DNA of 64,000 bases from Flavobacterium cupreum (lineage in GTDB: Bacteria > Bacteroidota > Bacteroidia > Flavobacteriales > Flavobacteriaceae): assembly GCF_003996965.1 (NCBI RefSeq), contig NZ_QWDM01000013.1, positions 62,001 to 126,000 of the forward strand. The letters run 5' to 3'. Made by a program: the position numbers and the translations under genes. How positions within the stretch are numbered: the first letter of the stretch is position 1; each line of letters begins with the position of its first letter. The notes under the pieces are model-generated. The model did not search any database. It saw nothing but the letters and a program-made list of their open reading frames with translations, and was not told where the DNA came from. Below are positions 33,487 to 41,604 of the stretch, one piece after another.

Positions 33487-33777
33487 ATGAGTGTAATTGC
33501 AGAAATAATTGATACTCTTGAATATAAAGTCGAAAAGCTTTTTGAGAAGTCAAAAGGATTAGAGAAAAACAATCAGGAACTTAGATTACAACTAGCCAAA
33601 GCTGCGCAAATTATCCAGAAACAATCTGAAGAAATGGAGGCTTTGAGAAAGCAATATGAGACACTTAAAATAGCCAATTCGTTGCTTGGCAGCGACAATA
33701 ACAAGAGAGAGACAAAGCTTAAAATAAATTCATTAATTCGCGAAATTGATTACTGTATAGCACAATTATCAGACTAG
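33487..33777 (+). CDS. Coiled-coil protein, ZapB-like
   Basis: A 96-aa protein that is almost entirely one coiled coil (KVEKLFEKSKGLEKNNQELR and similar heptads, residues about 10-70). It lies 4 nt before zapA, so it is probably a division-ring partner. The family match to E. coli ZapB is by shape and location rather than by clear identity. Confidence 0.7.
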   Translation: MSVIAEIIDTLEYKVEKLFEKSKGLEKNNQELRLQLAKAAQIIQKQSEEMEALRKQYETLKIANSLLGSDNNKRETKLKINSLIREIDYCIAQLSD

Positions 33778-33781
33778 AAAC

Positions 33782-34072
33782 ATGGACGAAAAGCTTAGAA
33801 TTAAAATATCAATTGCAGATCGGGTATACCCATTAACAGTAGAACCTAATCAGGAAGAAGGACTAAGAAGTGCTTCTAAGAAAATTGATGTGATGATTAA
33901 GCAATTTGAAGAAAGTTACGCAGTCCGCGACAAGCAGGATGTACTGGCCATGTGTGCCTTGCAGTTTGCTTCACAAGTAGAACAAAAACAAATTGACTAC
34001 ACTATCGATAGCGAAGATATCGAAAGAATTAAAAGATTAAATTTGCTTTTAGATCAATATCTCGAAAATTAA
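33782..34072 (+). CDS. zapA: Cell division protein ZapA
   Basis: A 96-aa protein with the ZapA pattern: KLRIKISIADRVYPLTVEPN, then EEGLRSASKKIDVMIKQFEE and KQDVLAMCALQFASQ. ZapA cross-links FtsZ filaments at midcell. Its position before a 6S-like RNA mirrors the zapA-ssrS order of E. coli. Confidence 0.92.
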   Translation: MDEKLRIKISIADRVYPLTVEPNQEEGLRSASKKIDVMIKQFEESYAVRDKQDVLAMCALQFASQVEQKQIDYTIDSEDIERIKRLNLLLDQYLEN

Positions 34073-34096
34073 ACGTTCTTTACAGAAACTAAGATA

Positions 34097-34262
34097 CTGC
34101 CTACATTAGTTCATTTTTGGTAAACTCAACACTAACAATTTAGAATGAGCGAATCATCACTACTAAAGCATGCCACGCTTTTTTGCGAGGAAACTTGAAC
34201 AGTGAGTTAGCTCAAAACTTGTCTTTACGAGTTTATTCAAGCAATTAATGTAGGCTTTTTTT
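34097..34262 (+). ncRNA. ssrS: 6S-like RNA (Flavobacterium type)
   Basis: The 210-nt gap between zapA and rny has no coding potential but is bounded by complementary ends: GCCTACATTA (34099-34108) and TAATGTAGGC (34246-34255), followed by a T-run. A long, mostly helical RNA with a central open region could form. The zapA-downstream location is that of ssrS in E. coli and of the 6S class in Flavobacteria. 6S RNA binds RNA polymerase holoenzyme and adjusts transcription in stationary phase. Confidence 0.75.
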
Positions 34263-34282
34263 ATATATAAATTTTAACAAAC

Positions 34283-35845
34283 ATGGACATCATAACGATC
34301 ATTATTTCAGGTATCGTCGGAATTGCAGCAGGGTTTGCAATTGCTAAAGTTATCGAAAAAAGCAATATTTCTAATCTAATCAAAAACGCCAAAAAGGAAG
34401 CCGCTTCAATTTTAAAAGATGCTAATTTAGAAGCTGAAAATATTAAAAAAGACAAAATTCTTCAGGCAAAAGAACGTTTTATCGAATTAAAATCCGAGCA
34501 CGAACAAGTGATTTTAGCACGCGATAAAAAAGTAGCCGAAGTAGAAAAAAGAGTCAGAGACAAAGAATCTCAAATCTCTAATGAGCTTTCAAAAGCTAAA
34601 AAAGTAAATGATGATTTTGAAGCTAAAACTCAGGAATACAACAGCAAAATTGAACTTTTAGATAAAAAACAAACTGAAGTTGACAAATTACACAAAAGTC
34701 AATTGCAACAGCTTGAAGTAATTTCAGGACTTTCTGCTGAAGAAGCAAAAGAACAATTGGTAGAAGGCTTAAAAGCGGAAGCTAAGAGTAAGGCGATGTC
34801 ACATATTCAGGATACGATTGAAGAGGCAAAACTTACTGCACAGCAGGAAGCTAAAAAAATCATTATCAATACCATCCAGAGAGTTGGAACTGAAGAAGCA
34901 GTTGAGAATTGCGTTTCTGTTTTCAACATTGAATCGGATGACGTAAAAGGTAGAATTATTGGCCGTGAAGGTCGTAACATCAGGGCGCTTGAAGCTGCAA
35001 CCGGAGTAGAAATCATTGTTGATGATACACCGGAAGCGATCATCCTTTCCTGTTTTGACCCTGTTCGTAGAGAAATTGCCCGTTTGTCATTACACAAACT
35101 GGTAACTGACGGACGTATTCACCCGGCAAGAATTGAAGAAGTTGTTGCTAAAACAGCCAAACAAATTGATGACGAAATCATTGAAGTGGGTAAACGTACT
35201 GTGATCGACTTAGGAATTCACGGATTACATCCTGAATTGATAAAAGTCGTTGGCCGAATGAAATACCGTTCTTCTTACGGACAAAACCTATTACAACACT
35301 CCAGAGAAGTTTCTAAACTTTGTGGTATCATGGCAGCCGAACTGGGCTTAAATGTAAAACTGGCCAAAAGAGCCGGTTTACTTCACGATATTGGTAAAGT
35401 TCCGGATACTGAAAGTGATTTGCCTCACGCATTACTAGGGATGCAATGGGCTGAGAAATATGGGGAAAAAGAGGAAGTTTGCAACGCGATTGGAGCCCAC
35501 CACGACGAGATTGAAATGAAATCATTATTATCTCCGATTGTTCAGGTTTGTGATGCTATTTCAGGTGCAAGACCAGGTGCAAGACGTCAGGTTTTAGATT
35601 CTTACATTCAGCGTTTGAAAGATCTTGAAGAAGTAGCTTACGGATTTAGCGGTGTGAAAAATGCTTATGCGATCCAGGCAGGTAGAGAACTTCGTGTAAT
35701 CGTTGAAAGCGAAAAAGTTTCTGATGACAATGCAGCGAACTTATCTTTTGAGATTTCACAAAAAATACAAACCGAAATGACTTATCCGGGTCAGGTAAAA
35801 GTAACTGTAATCAGGGAAACAAGGGCAGTTAATATTGCGAAGTAA
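34283..35845 (+). CDS. rny: Ribonuclease Y
   Basis: A 520-aa membrane-anchored endoribonuclease that starts mRNA decay. It has one N-terminal helix (residues 3-22), a long coiled coil (about 25-180), a KH domain (GRIIGREGRNIRALEAATG) and an HD domain whose metal-binding pair is visible in LLHDIGK. All parts are intact and the length is that of the family (about 520). Confidence 0.97.
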   Translation: MDIITIIISGIVGIAAGFAIAKVIEKSNISNLIKNAKKEAASILKDANLEAENIKKDKILQAKERFIELKSEHEQVILARDKKVAEVEKRVRDKESQISNELSKAKKVNDDFEAKTQEYNSKIELLDKKQTEVDKLHKSQLQQLEVISGLSAEEAKEQLVEGLKAEAKSKAMSHIQDTIEEAKLTAQQEAKKIIINTIQRVGTEEAVENCVSVFNIESDDVKGRIIGREGRNIRALEAATGVEIIVDDTPEAIILSCFDPVRREIARLSLHKLVTDGRIHPARIEEVVAKTAKQIDDEIIEVGKRTVIDLGIHGLHPELIKVVGRMKYRSSYGQNLLQHSREVSKLCGIMAAELGLNVKLAKRAGLLHDIGKVPDTESDLPHALLGMQWAEKYGEKEEVCNAIGAHHDEIEMKSLLSPIVQVCDAISGARPGARRQVLDSYIQRLKDLEEVAYGFSGVKNAYAIQAGRELRVIVESEKVSDDNAANLSFEISQKIQTEMTYPGQVKVTVIRETRAVNIAK

Positions 35846-35861
35846 TCCCAGCATTCATTAT

Positions 35862-35905
35862 AAAACAACAAAGGCTGTCTTTCTAAAGACAGCCTTTGTT
35901 GTTTT
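35862..35905. terminator. Bidirectional terminator between rny and the histidine kinase
   Basis: A long, near-perfect palindrome: AAAACAACAAAGGCTGTCTT paired with its complement around a small loop. It serves two convergent genes. Confidence 0.9.
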
Positions 35906-35925
35906 ATAGCATTAAAATTATCCTT

Positions 35926-37446
35926 TTACATATCATTAAATACAATTTTAAAGCTCGTCCCTACTCCTACTTCACTTTCCACAAAAACACTTCCTTTCAT
36001 GGCTTCGATTTGATTTCGGGTAATATACAATCCAATACCGCGTGCTTCCTGATGCTTATGGAAGGTCTTATACATTCCGAATAATAAATCGCCGTAGACC
36101 GCAAGATCAATTCCCAGGCCGTTATCAGTAATCTTCAGTGATTTATATCCCTCGGGTTCAATTCCAAAATCAAAAACAATGACCGGATCCCTGTCCGGAT
36201 GCGCATATTTAATCGCATTTGTGGTAAAATTCAACAAAACACTTTCCAGATACGCCGGGTTAAAATTTATGGTCAGGTATTGCGGAACATTGTTCACGAT
36301 GGTCACATTTTTTTGCTTATCGTATCCTTTTATCGTAAAAATGGTTTTCTCAATATATTCACTAAGCTTCAAAGGAACAACCACAATATTGATATTGCTT
36401 TGTGTTTTTACAATTTGCGTCAGATTCGAAATGGTTTCATTCAGATCATTGGAAACCGTTCGTAAATGCTGCAGCATTTCATTAATCGTTTGTTTATCCA
36501 CATCGGCATCAATAAAATCCAGAATCGATTTTATATTACCGGCCTGCGTATTCAGATTATGCGAAACAATATGGGAAAAATTCAGTAAGCGACTGTTCTG
36601 GTCGCTGTAAAGTTTCATTGTTCTCAGAAGTTCCAGTTCTTTTTCTTTCTGCAAAGAGACATCGGTATGCGTTCCGATAACGCGCAAAGGCTTGCCGTTT
36701 TCATCTCTTTTGATCACCTTTCCCCTGTCTAAAATCCATTTGTAATTACCGCTCGAAGTCATTACCCGATGGTAGTTTTCATAATACGGAATCTTATTAT
36801 CAAAGTGCTCCTGAATGTCTGAATAGTATTTTGGCAAATCATCGGGATGTACAATTTTATCCCAGCGTTCCGGATCATCAAAAATATCCGTGGATTCTAA
36901 TTCGAGAATTTTCAGGGATAATGAAGAATAAAAAACACTATTGGTGACCATATCCCAATCCCATATACCGGCTGTTGAGGCTTCGAGTGCAAATTGAAAG
37001 CGTTCTTCGGAAATACGAAGTTTTTCTTCCTTGTCTTTTACATCTGTAATATCAGAAACATGTCCAAAAAAGCTAACACAACCATCCGGAGCCAATTCGG
37101 TTTTAGATGAAATTCTAAACCAACGCAATCCTTTTTTAGGCAGGACTGCCCTAAATTCTATATCCCAGGGCTTTATTTCTTTTCTGGCTTTGACCAGAGA
37201 CTGAAAAAACATTTCCCTGTCGGGAGCCAATATTCTGTCGTAAATAACAAATATAATATCGGTAGTAAAATCACTTACAGAAAGCTCAAAAATATCATCG
37301 GATGATTTACTGATAAGAGGGAAAGAATACTTATTATCGCAGTCAATAACAAACTGAAAGATTATGTCCGGTATTTCGGCGAATAATTTCCTGTAAAAAG
37401 TATTTACTTCTAAGCAATCCTCATCTTCATATAAATCAAAAACCAT
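35926..37446 (-). CDS. PAS-domain sensor histidine kinase
   Basis: A 506-aa soluble kinase with at least two PAS domains (residues about 20-135 and 145-265, with a PAC-like WDIEFRAVLPKKGLRWFRIS and NYKWILDRGKVIKRDENGKP), a dimerisation helix with the phosphoacceptor His296 in SHIVSHNLNTQAGN, and an ATPase domain (LNFTTNAIKYAHPD for the N-box, DNGLGIDL and GIGLYITRNQIEAMKG for the G-boxes). No membrane segment and no response regulator gene is adjacent, so it is an orphan kinase reading an internal signal. Confidence 0.92.
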   Translation of the reverse strand: MVFDLYEDEDCLEVNTFYRKLFAEIPDIIFQFVIDCDNKYSFPLISKSSDDIFELSVSDFTTDIIFVIYDRILAPDREMFFQSLVKARKEIKPWDIEFRAVLPKKGLRWFRISSKTELAPDGCVSFFGHVSDITDVKDKEEKLRISEERFQFALEASTAGIWDWDMVTNSVFYSSLSLKILELESTDIFDDPERWDKIVHPDDLPKYYSDIQEHFDNKIPYYENYHRVMTSSGNYKWILDRGKVIKRDENGKPLRVIGTHTDVSLQKEKELELLRTMKLYSDQNSRLLNFSHIVSHNLNTQAGNIKSILDFIDADVDKQTINEMLQHLRTVSNDLNETISNLTQIVKTQSNINIVVVPLKLSEYIEKTIFTIKGYDKQKNVTIVNNVPQYLTINFNPAYLESVLLNFTTNAIKYAHPDRDPVIVFDFGIEPEGYKSLKITDNGLGIDLAVYGDLLFGMYKTFHKHQEARGIGLYITRNQIEAMKGSVFVESEVGVGTSFKIVFNDM

Positions 37447-37600
37447 ATATCACTTATTTTTTTATTTGAATTATTCTGCACTATTCAATACAAAAAAGAA
37501 AGAAAAATAAAATTATGACTCTTCCTTCTTACTAAAATAGAATACAAGATATTAAAATTTAAAAAGAAAAACGGCTGTTTGTTAAAATTATTGCCCGAAA

Positions 37601-38497
37601 TTATTTCCTCGGATGAAAAGAATGCATCACTTCTTTGAGGAAACTTCTGTCTAAGTGAACATAAATTTCCGTGGTTGTAATAGACTCATGTCCAAGCATT
37701 AACTGAATAGATCTTAAATCTGCACCATTTTCGAGTAAATGCGTGGCAAACGAATGTCGTAAAGTATGGGGACTAATTTTTTTATTTAAACCGACTTTAA
37801 CAGCCAGGTCTTTTATAATGGCAAAAATCATGGATCTTGTAAGCTGGCTTCCTCTTCGGTTTAAAAACAGCGTATCCTCAAAACCTTTTTTAATGTTGAG
37901 TTCGCTTCTTATCGCGTTTTGATAAATCTTAATGTATTTTTCCGTCAGCTTGCCAATCGGAACAAACCGTTCCTTATTTCCTTTACCGGTGATTTTAACA
38001 AAACTTTCCTCAAAATACAAATCAGAAATCTTCAGGGAAACGAGTTCCGAAACACGAAGCCCGCAACCGTAAAGCGTTTCTAAAATGGCACGGTTTCGTT
38101 CTCCTTCATTCGAACTCAGATCAATAGCAGCAATCAGGGAATCGATTTCCTGAACCGATAAGGTATCGGGCAATTTACGTCCGGTTTTTGGTGTTTCTAT
38201 TAATTCCAGCGGGTTGTCTTTTCGATAATCCTCAAAAACCAAATAATTAAAAAAACTTTTCAATCCCGAAATAATGCGTGCCTGTGAACGTGGATTAACT
38301 TCTTTTGAAACAGCATAAATAAACTGCTGAACGGTTTCATCAGTGATTTTCAATGGAGAAACTTCAATCTGATTCGTTTCTAAAAAAAGACACAATCGTT
38401 CAATATCAAAACCATAATTCTCAATAGTATTTTTAGACAAACCTCTTTCGATTCGCAAATAGGATTGATAATCTTTTATGTAGGTATTCCATTTCAT
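37601..38497 (-). CDS. xerD: Tyrosine recombinase XerD
   Basis: A 298-aa site-specific recombinase that resolves chromosome dimers at dif with XerC. It has the N-terminal SAM-like domain (YQSYLRIERGLSKNTIENYG) and the catalytic set: Arg in LYGCGLRVSELVSL, HTLRHSFATHLLENGAD, the later His/Trp position as LGHESITTTEIYVH, and nucleophile Tyr in that last motif. A longer frame begins at 38515, but the start at 38497 (MKWNTYIKDY) gives the standard length. Confidence 0.93.
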   Translation of the reverse strand: MKWNTYIKDYQSYLRIERGLSKNTIENYGFDIERLCLFLETNQIEVSPLKITDETVQQFIYAVSKEVNPRSQARIISGLKSFFNYLVFEDYRKDNPLELIETPKTGRKLPDTLSVQEIDSLIAAIDLSSNEGERNRAILETLYGCGLRVSELVSLKISDLYFEESFVKITGKGNKERFVPIGKLTEKYIKIYQNAIRSELNIKKGFEDTLFLNRRGSQLTRSMIFAIIKDLAVKVGLNKKISPHTLRHSFATHLLENGADLRSIQLMLGHESITTTEIYVHLDRSFLKEVMHSFHPRK

Positions 38498-38525
38498 ACG
38501 TGCAAAGTAAAACATTTTTAGGGCA

Positions 38526-38556
38526 TAAAAAAACCTTCCGGGTAGGGAAGGTTTTT
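38526..38556 (-). terminator. Terminator of the first barrel gene
   Basis: AACCTTCC / GGAAGGTT stem with a 6-nt loop and a T-run on the minus strand, between the barrel gene and xerD. Confidence 0.85.
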
Positions 38557-38583
38557 AAGTATTTTTTTAAAAAAAATTCAAAA

Positions 38584-39207
38584 CTAGAATTTATATGCAG
38601 CTGAAAATGATAAAACTCCATTATGAAGTTTTGAATCGTCGCCGAATTTAGTTTTTAGGATATTAGATAATCCTAAATTATATCTTACACCAAGAGAAAA
38701 ATTTTCTGTAAAATCATATCCTGCTCCCAGATTCAAGCCAAAATCAGTTGACTCAAACATATTTTTGACATCCATTTCGTGTTTGCCTGAATATCCATTT
38801 ACGACTGTTTTTGTTTTTGCAGAAGCTAAAAATCCAATTTGGGGACCTACTTCGATGCTAAAATTTTTAACCACAGAATATTTAAACATAACCGGAACAT
38901 TTACGTAATTCATAATAAAATTAGCGCTTCCGGTTACAAGCTTCCCTTCTACATACGCTTTCCCATTCTTAAATTCGGCACCTTGCATAGAAAATAAAAT
39001 TTCCGGCTGCACCACCAATTTGTCTGACAATTTAATTTCTACGAAACCGCCTGCATTAAATCCAGTCTGATAGCCAACATCAATACCGTCCAAATCTCCT
39101 GTAAAATTTGAAACATTCAGACCTCCCTTTACTCCAATTTTAACTCCCTGCGCAGTTGCAAATCCACAAACCATTACTGTCATAGCAGCAAAAATAATCT
39201 TTTTCAT
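38584..39207 (-). CDS. Porin-like outer-membrane beta-barrel protein (paralogue 1)
   Basis: A 207-aa small barrel (PF13568-type): signal peptide MKKIIFAAMTVMVCGFATAQ, then GVKIGVKGGLNVSNFTGD, a QPEILFSMQGA strand, SIEVGPQIGFLASAKTK and a C-terminal strand ending in Phe (FSAAYKF). The frame extends to 39237, but residues before this Met do not fit a signal peptide. It resembles the two barrel genes that follow along the chromosome. Function unknown. Confidence 0.88.
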   Translation of the reverse strand: MKKIIFAAMTVMVCGFATAQGVKIGVKGGLNVSNFTGDLDGIDVGYQTGFNAGGFVEIKLSDKLVVQPEILFSMQGAEFKNGKAYVEGKLVTGSANFIMNYVNVPVMFKYSVVKNFSIEVGPQIGFLASAKTKTVVNGYSGKHEMDVKNMFESTDFGLNLGAGYDFTENFSLGVRYNLGLSNILKTKFGDDSKLHNGVLSFSAAYKF

Positions 39208-39321
39208 TTTATAAATTTTTAAAATATTTTGAAGCAAATGTAATAAAATACATACAAAAAAAATATTAGTATATTAAAAAATTAAATTGCAAAATACGCG
39301 AAAAATCTTACTTATATACAC

Positions 39322-39350
39322 AAAAAAACCTCCCCGGTTAGGGGAGGTTA
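39322..39350 (-). terminator. Terminator of the second barrel gene
   Basis: AACCTCCCC / GGGGAGGTT stem with a 5-nt loop; T-run on the minus strand. Confidence 0.88.
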
Positions 39351-39372
39351 TATTCTATTTATTGAAAAAATA

Positions 39373-39954
39373 TTAGAATTTATAAGCTAAAGACAAAGCT
39401 AAATTGCTGTTTTTTGGGCTATCTAAATAATCTTCTACATTCTCAGTTTCATAATCAGCAATATTAGCTAAACCTACAGTATAACGAAGGTTTACACCAA
39501 GATTATCTGTGAAGCTATATCCAACACCAAAATTAAATCCAAAATCTGTACTTTTAAAAAAATCTTTAGCATCATCACCATCTTCTTTTGCAGATAATAG
39601 GAATCCAATTTGTGGACCTGCCTCTACAGTAAACTCTTTAGTTATAAAGAATTTAGCCAATACCGGAACGTTTAAATAATTTAATTTAGTATCTAGATCA
39701 GAATCTCCAAAGTATTCCAATTTTGCACCTTGTGTAGAAAACAAAAGTTCAGGCTGAATAGCCAATCTTTCAATAACTTTAATCTCAGCAAAACCTCCTA
39801 CGTGGAAACCTATTAAAGATTTAGAATCGTCATAATAATTTCCACCTGAGAAACTTGAAACATTCAAACCTCCTTTTACCCCAAATCTTGTTTTCTGAGC
39901 ATTTGCAAATCCAAATACTAAAATCGCCATAATTGATAAAACAATTTTTTTCAT
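39373..39954 (-). CDS. Porin-like outer-membrane beta-barrel protein (paralogue 2)
   Basis: A 193-aa small barrel: signal peptide (residues 1-19, GFANAQ), FGVKGGLNVSSFSGG, QPELLFSTQGAKLEYF, VEAGPQIGFLLSAKED and a final SLAYKF. It shares strands and order with paralogues 1 and 3, pointing to local duplication. Function unknown. It is transcribed on its own, ending at a strong terminator. Confidence 0.88.
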   Translation of the reverse strand: MKKIVLSIMAILVFGFANAQKTRFGVKGGLNVSSFSGGNYYDDSKSLIGFHVGGFAEIKVIERLAIQPELLFSTQGAKLEYFGDSDLDTKLNYLNVPVLAKFFITKEFTVEAGPQIGFLLSAKEDGDDAKDFFKSTDFGFNFGVGYSFTDNLGVNLRYTVGLANIADYETENVEDYLDSPKNSNLALSLAYKF

Positions 39955-40427
39955 TTTTTATTTTGTTAAAGTTTAGAAAACAAACGTATAAAACCCATAT
40001 TAAAATTCCTAATAAAGTAAATTAAAAAACAATTATCAAAAAGTAAAAGAAATGAACTATTCGATTTTATATCAGCCTGATTTAAAATATATTAGTATTA
40101 TTATTCTCATTAAATCAATGATTGAATAAGAGTTATAAGTGCTCAAAAATTAACAATTAAAATCTCTCAAATTAAAAAATGACCGGTAACTTTTAAATAA
40201 AAACAATAAAATCTTTATGAATATATAAAAGTCTAAATAAAAATCATAAGAAACTTAAAATCAATACATTAAAAACAAAGCAAAAGTATTTTATTAAATA
40301 AAAATATAAAAAAGTGTGAATTTTAATAAAAGTTTTAACTAAAACATAAAACAATAAAAAGCAAAATAAGTAGTTTTGAACTGTTAATAACATTTAAAAA
40401 CAAATACCAAACTTTAAAAACATTTTT
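39955..40427. other. AT-rich divergent intergenic region, no gene seen
   Basis: 473 bp between two divergent barrel genes. It is very AT-rich with many A-runs and holds no convincing coding frame, hairpin or repeat. Promoters for both flanking genes must lie here, but only weak matches to the TTG/TAnnTTTG pattern were found, so no site is called. Confidence 0.6.
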
Positions 40428-40988
40428 ATGAAAAAGATACTTTTAGCAGCTGCATTGTTCATCGCAACATCAGCAACAATCCAGGCTCAATTATTACAAA
40501 TTGGAGCTAAAGCAGGGGTTAACTTTGCCAGTCAGACAGGAGATGCATCTTTAAACGGTGTAGCATTCGATAAAGATGGAATTACCAGCTATCATGTAGG
40601 TGTAGTAGCGGAAATTAAATTATTAGAAAAATTCTCTATTCAGCCTGAGCTTTTATACTCCACACAGGGAGCAACGTACAAAAATGCTGTGGACGAATTT
40701 AAAAATGAATTAGGCTACCTATCTATTCCTGTAATGGCTAAAATCTATATGACAAAATCATTGAGTTTAGAAGTAGGACCACAAGCTTCCTTCTTATTGA
40801 GTGAAAAAAATGATTTTGATGTAAAAGATGCCGAAACTTTTGAATTTGGTGTTAATGCAGGTTTAGGATTAAAAATTACTAAAAATATTTTCGTTCAGGC
40901 TCGTTACGGCCTTGGATTGACAGAAGCTTCAAAAAATGCAGATGTTAAAAACTCAAACGTACAATTATCAGCAGGATTCATGTTCTAA
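40428..40988 (+). CDS. Porin-like outer-membrane beta-barrel protein (paralogue 3)
   Basis: A 186-aa small barrel: signal peptide (residues 1-20, ATIQAQ), IGAKAGVNFASQTGD, QPELLYSTQGATYKN, LEVGPQASFLLSEKND and the last strand LSAGFMF. It is divergent from paralogue 2 and somewhat more distant in sequence. Function unknown. Confidence 0.87.
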   Translation: MKKILLAAALFIATSATIQAQLLQIGAKAGVNFASQTGDASLNGVAFDKDGITSYHVGVVAEIKLLEKFSIQPELLYSTQGATYKNAVDEFKNELGYLSIPVMAKIYMTKSLSLEVGPQASFLLSEKNDFDVKDAETFEFGVNAGLGLKITKNIFVQARYGLGLTEASKNADVKNSNVQLSAGFMF

Positions 40989-41010
40989 AAATAATATCAC
41001 ATACTTTTAT

Positions 41011-41044
41011 AAAAACCGCTCTGTTAATTCGAGCGGTTTTTTTA
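41011..41044 (+). terminator. Terminator of the third barrel gene
   Basis: AAAACCGCTC / GAGCGGTTTT stem with a 9-nt loop and a T-run. Confidence 0.9.
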
Positions 41045-41120
41045 TTTTTACATGCTTTGTCAAATGCATTCCAAAAATATGAAACGGAATCATTCCCCAT
41101 TATTAAATACAAAATACACT

Positions 41121-41534
41121 ATGAAAATCTGCATTATCAACGGACCCAATTTGAATCTTTTAGGAAAAAGAGAACCGGAAGTTTACGGAAGCCAAACTTT
41201 TGAAGACTATTTTGAAACGTTGCAGCAAAAATATCCTACTATAGAACTTTCCTATTATCAGAGCAATATTGAAGGCGAACTGATTGGCAAAATTCAGGAC
41301 TGCGGTTTTACCTTTGACGGAATCATCTTAAACGCCGGCGCTTACACACATACTTCTATTGGCTTGGGTGATTCCATCAAGGCAGTGACCACTCCGGTTA
41401 TTGAAGTCCATATTTCGAATACCTATGCACGTGAAAGCTTCAGGCATCAATCGTATTTGTCAGGAAATGCCAAAGGTGTCATATTAGGTTTTGGATTGAA
41501 AAGCTATGATTTGGCCATTCAGTCTTTTTTGTAA
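41121..41534 (+). CDS. aroQ: 3-dehydroquinate dehydratase, type II
   Basis: A 137-aa enzyme of the shikimate pathway converting 3-dehydroquinate to 3-dehydroshikimate. It shows INGPNLNLLGKREPEVYG with the catalytic Arg and Tyr, YYQSNIEGELIGKIQ, LNAGAYTHTSIGLGD and EVHISNTYARESFRHQS with the catalytic His. A longer frame opens at 41052, but family members start at MKICIINGP, so 41121 is chosen. Confidence 0.96.
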   Translation: MKICIINGPNLNLLGKREPEVYGSQTFEDYFETLQQKYPTIELSYYQSNIEGELIGKIQDCGFTFDGIILNAGAYTHTSIGLGDSIKAVTTPVIEVHISNTYARESFRHQSYLSGNAKGVILGFGLKSYDLAIQSFL

Positions 41535-41579
41535 TGCTTTATTTAACAAATTTTTAATAACACCGATTTTAAGTTATTC

Positions 41580-41587
41580 TATTTTTG
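41580..41587 (+). promoter_or_regulatory. Promoter -7 element, DUF5686 gene
   Basis: TATTTTTG 18 nt before the ATG at 41605; the resulting leader would be very short. Confidence 0.55.
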
Positions 41588-41604
41588 TGAAAGAAATAAC
41601 TTTC

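Noticed and set aside
37601..38497. Tyrosine recombinase as a mobile-element integrase
   Set aside because: Length and motifs are those of housekeeping XerD; no attachment repeats or phage genes are nearby.
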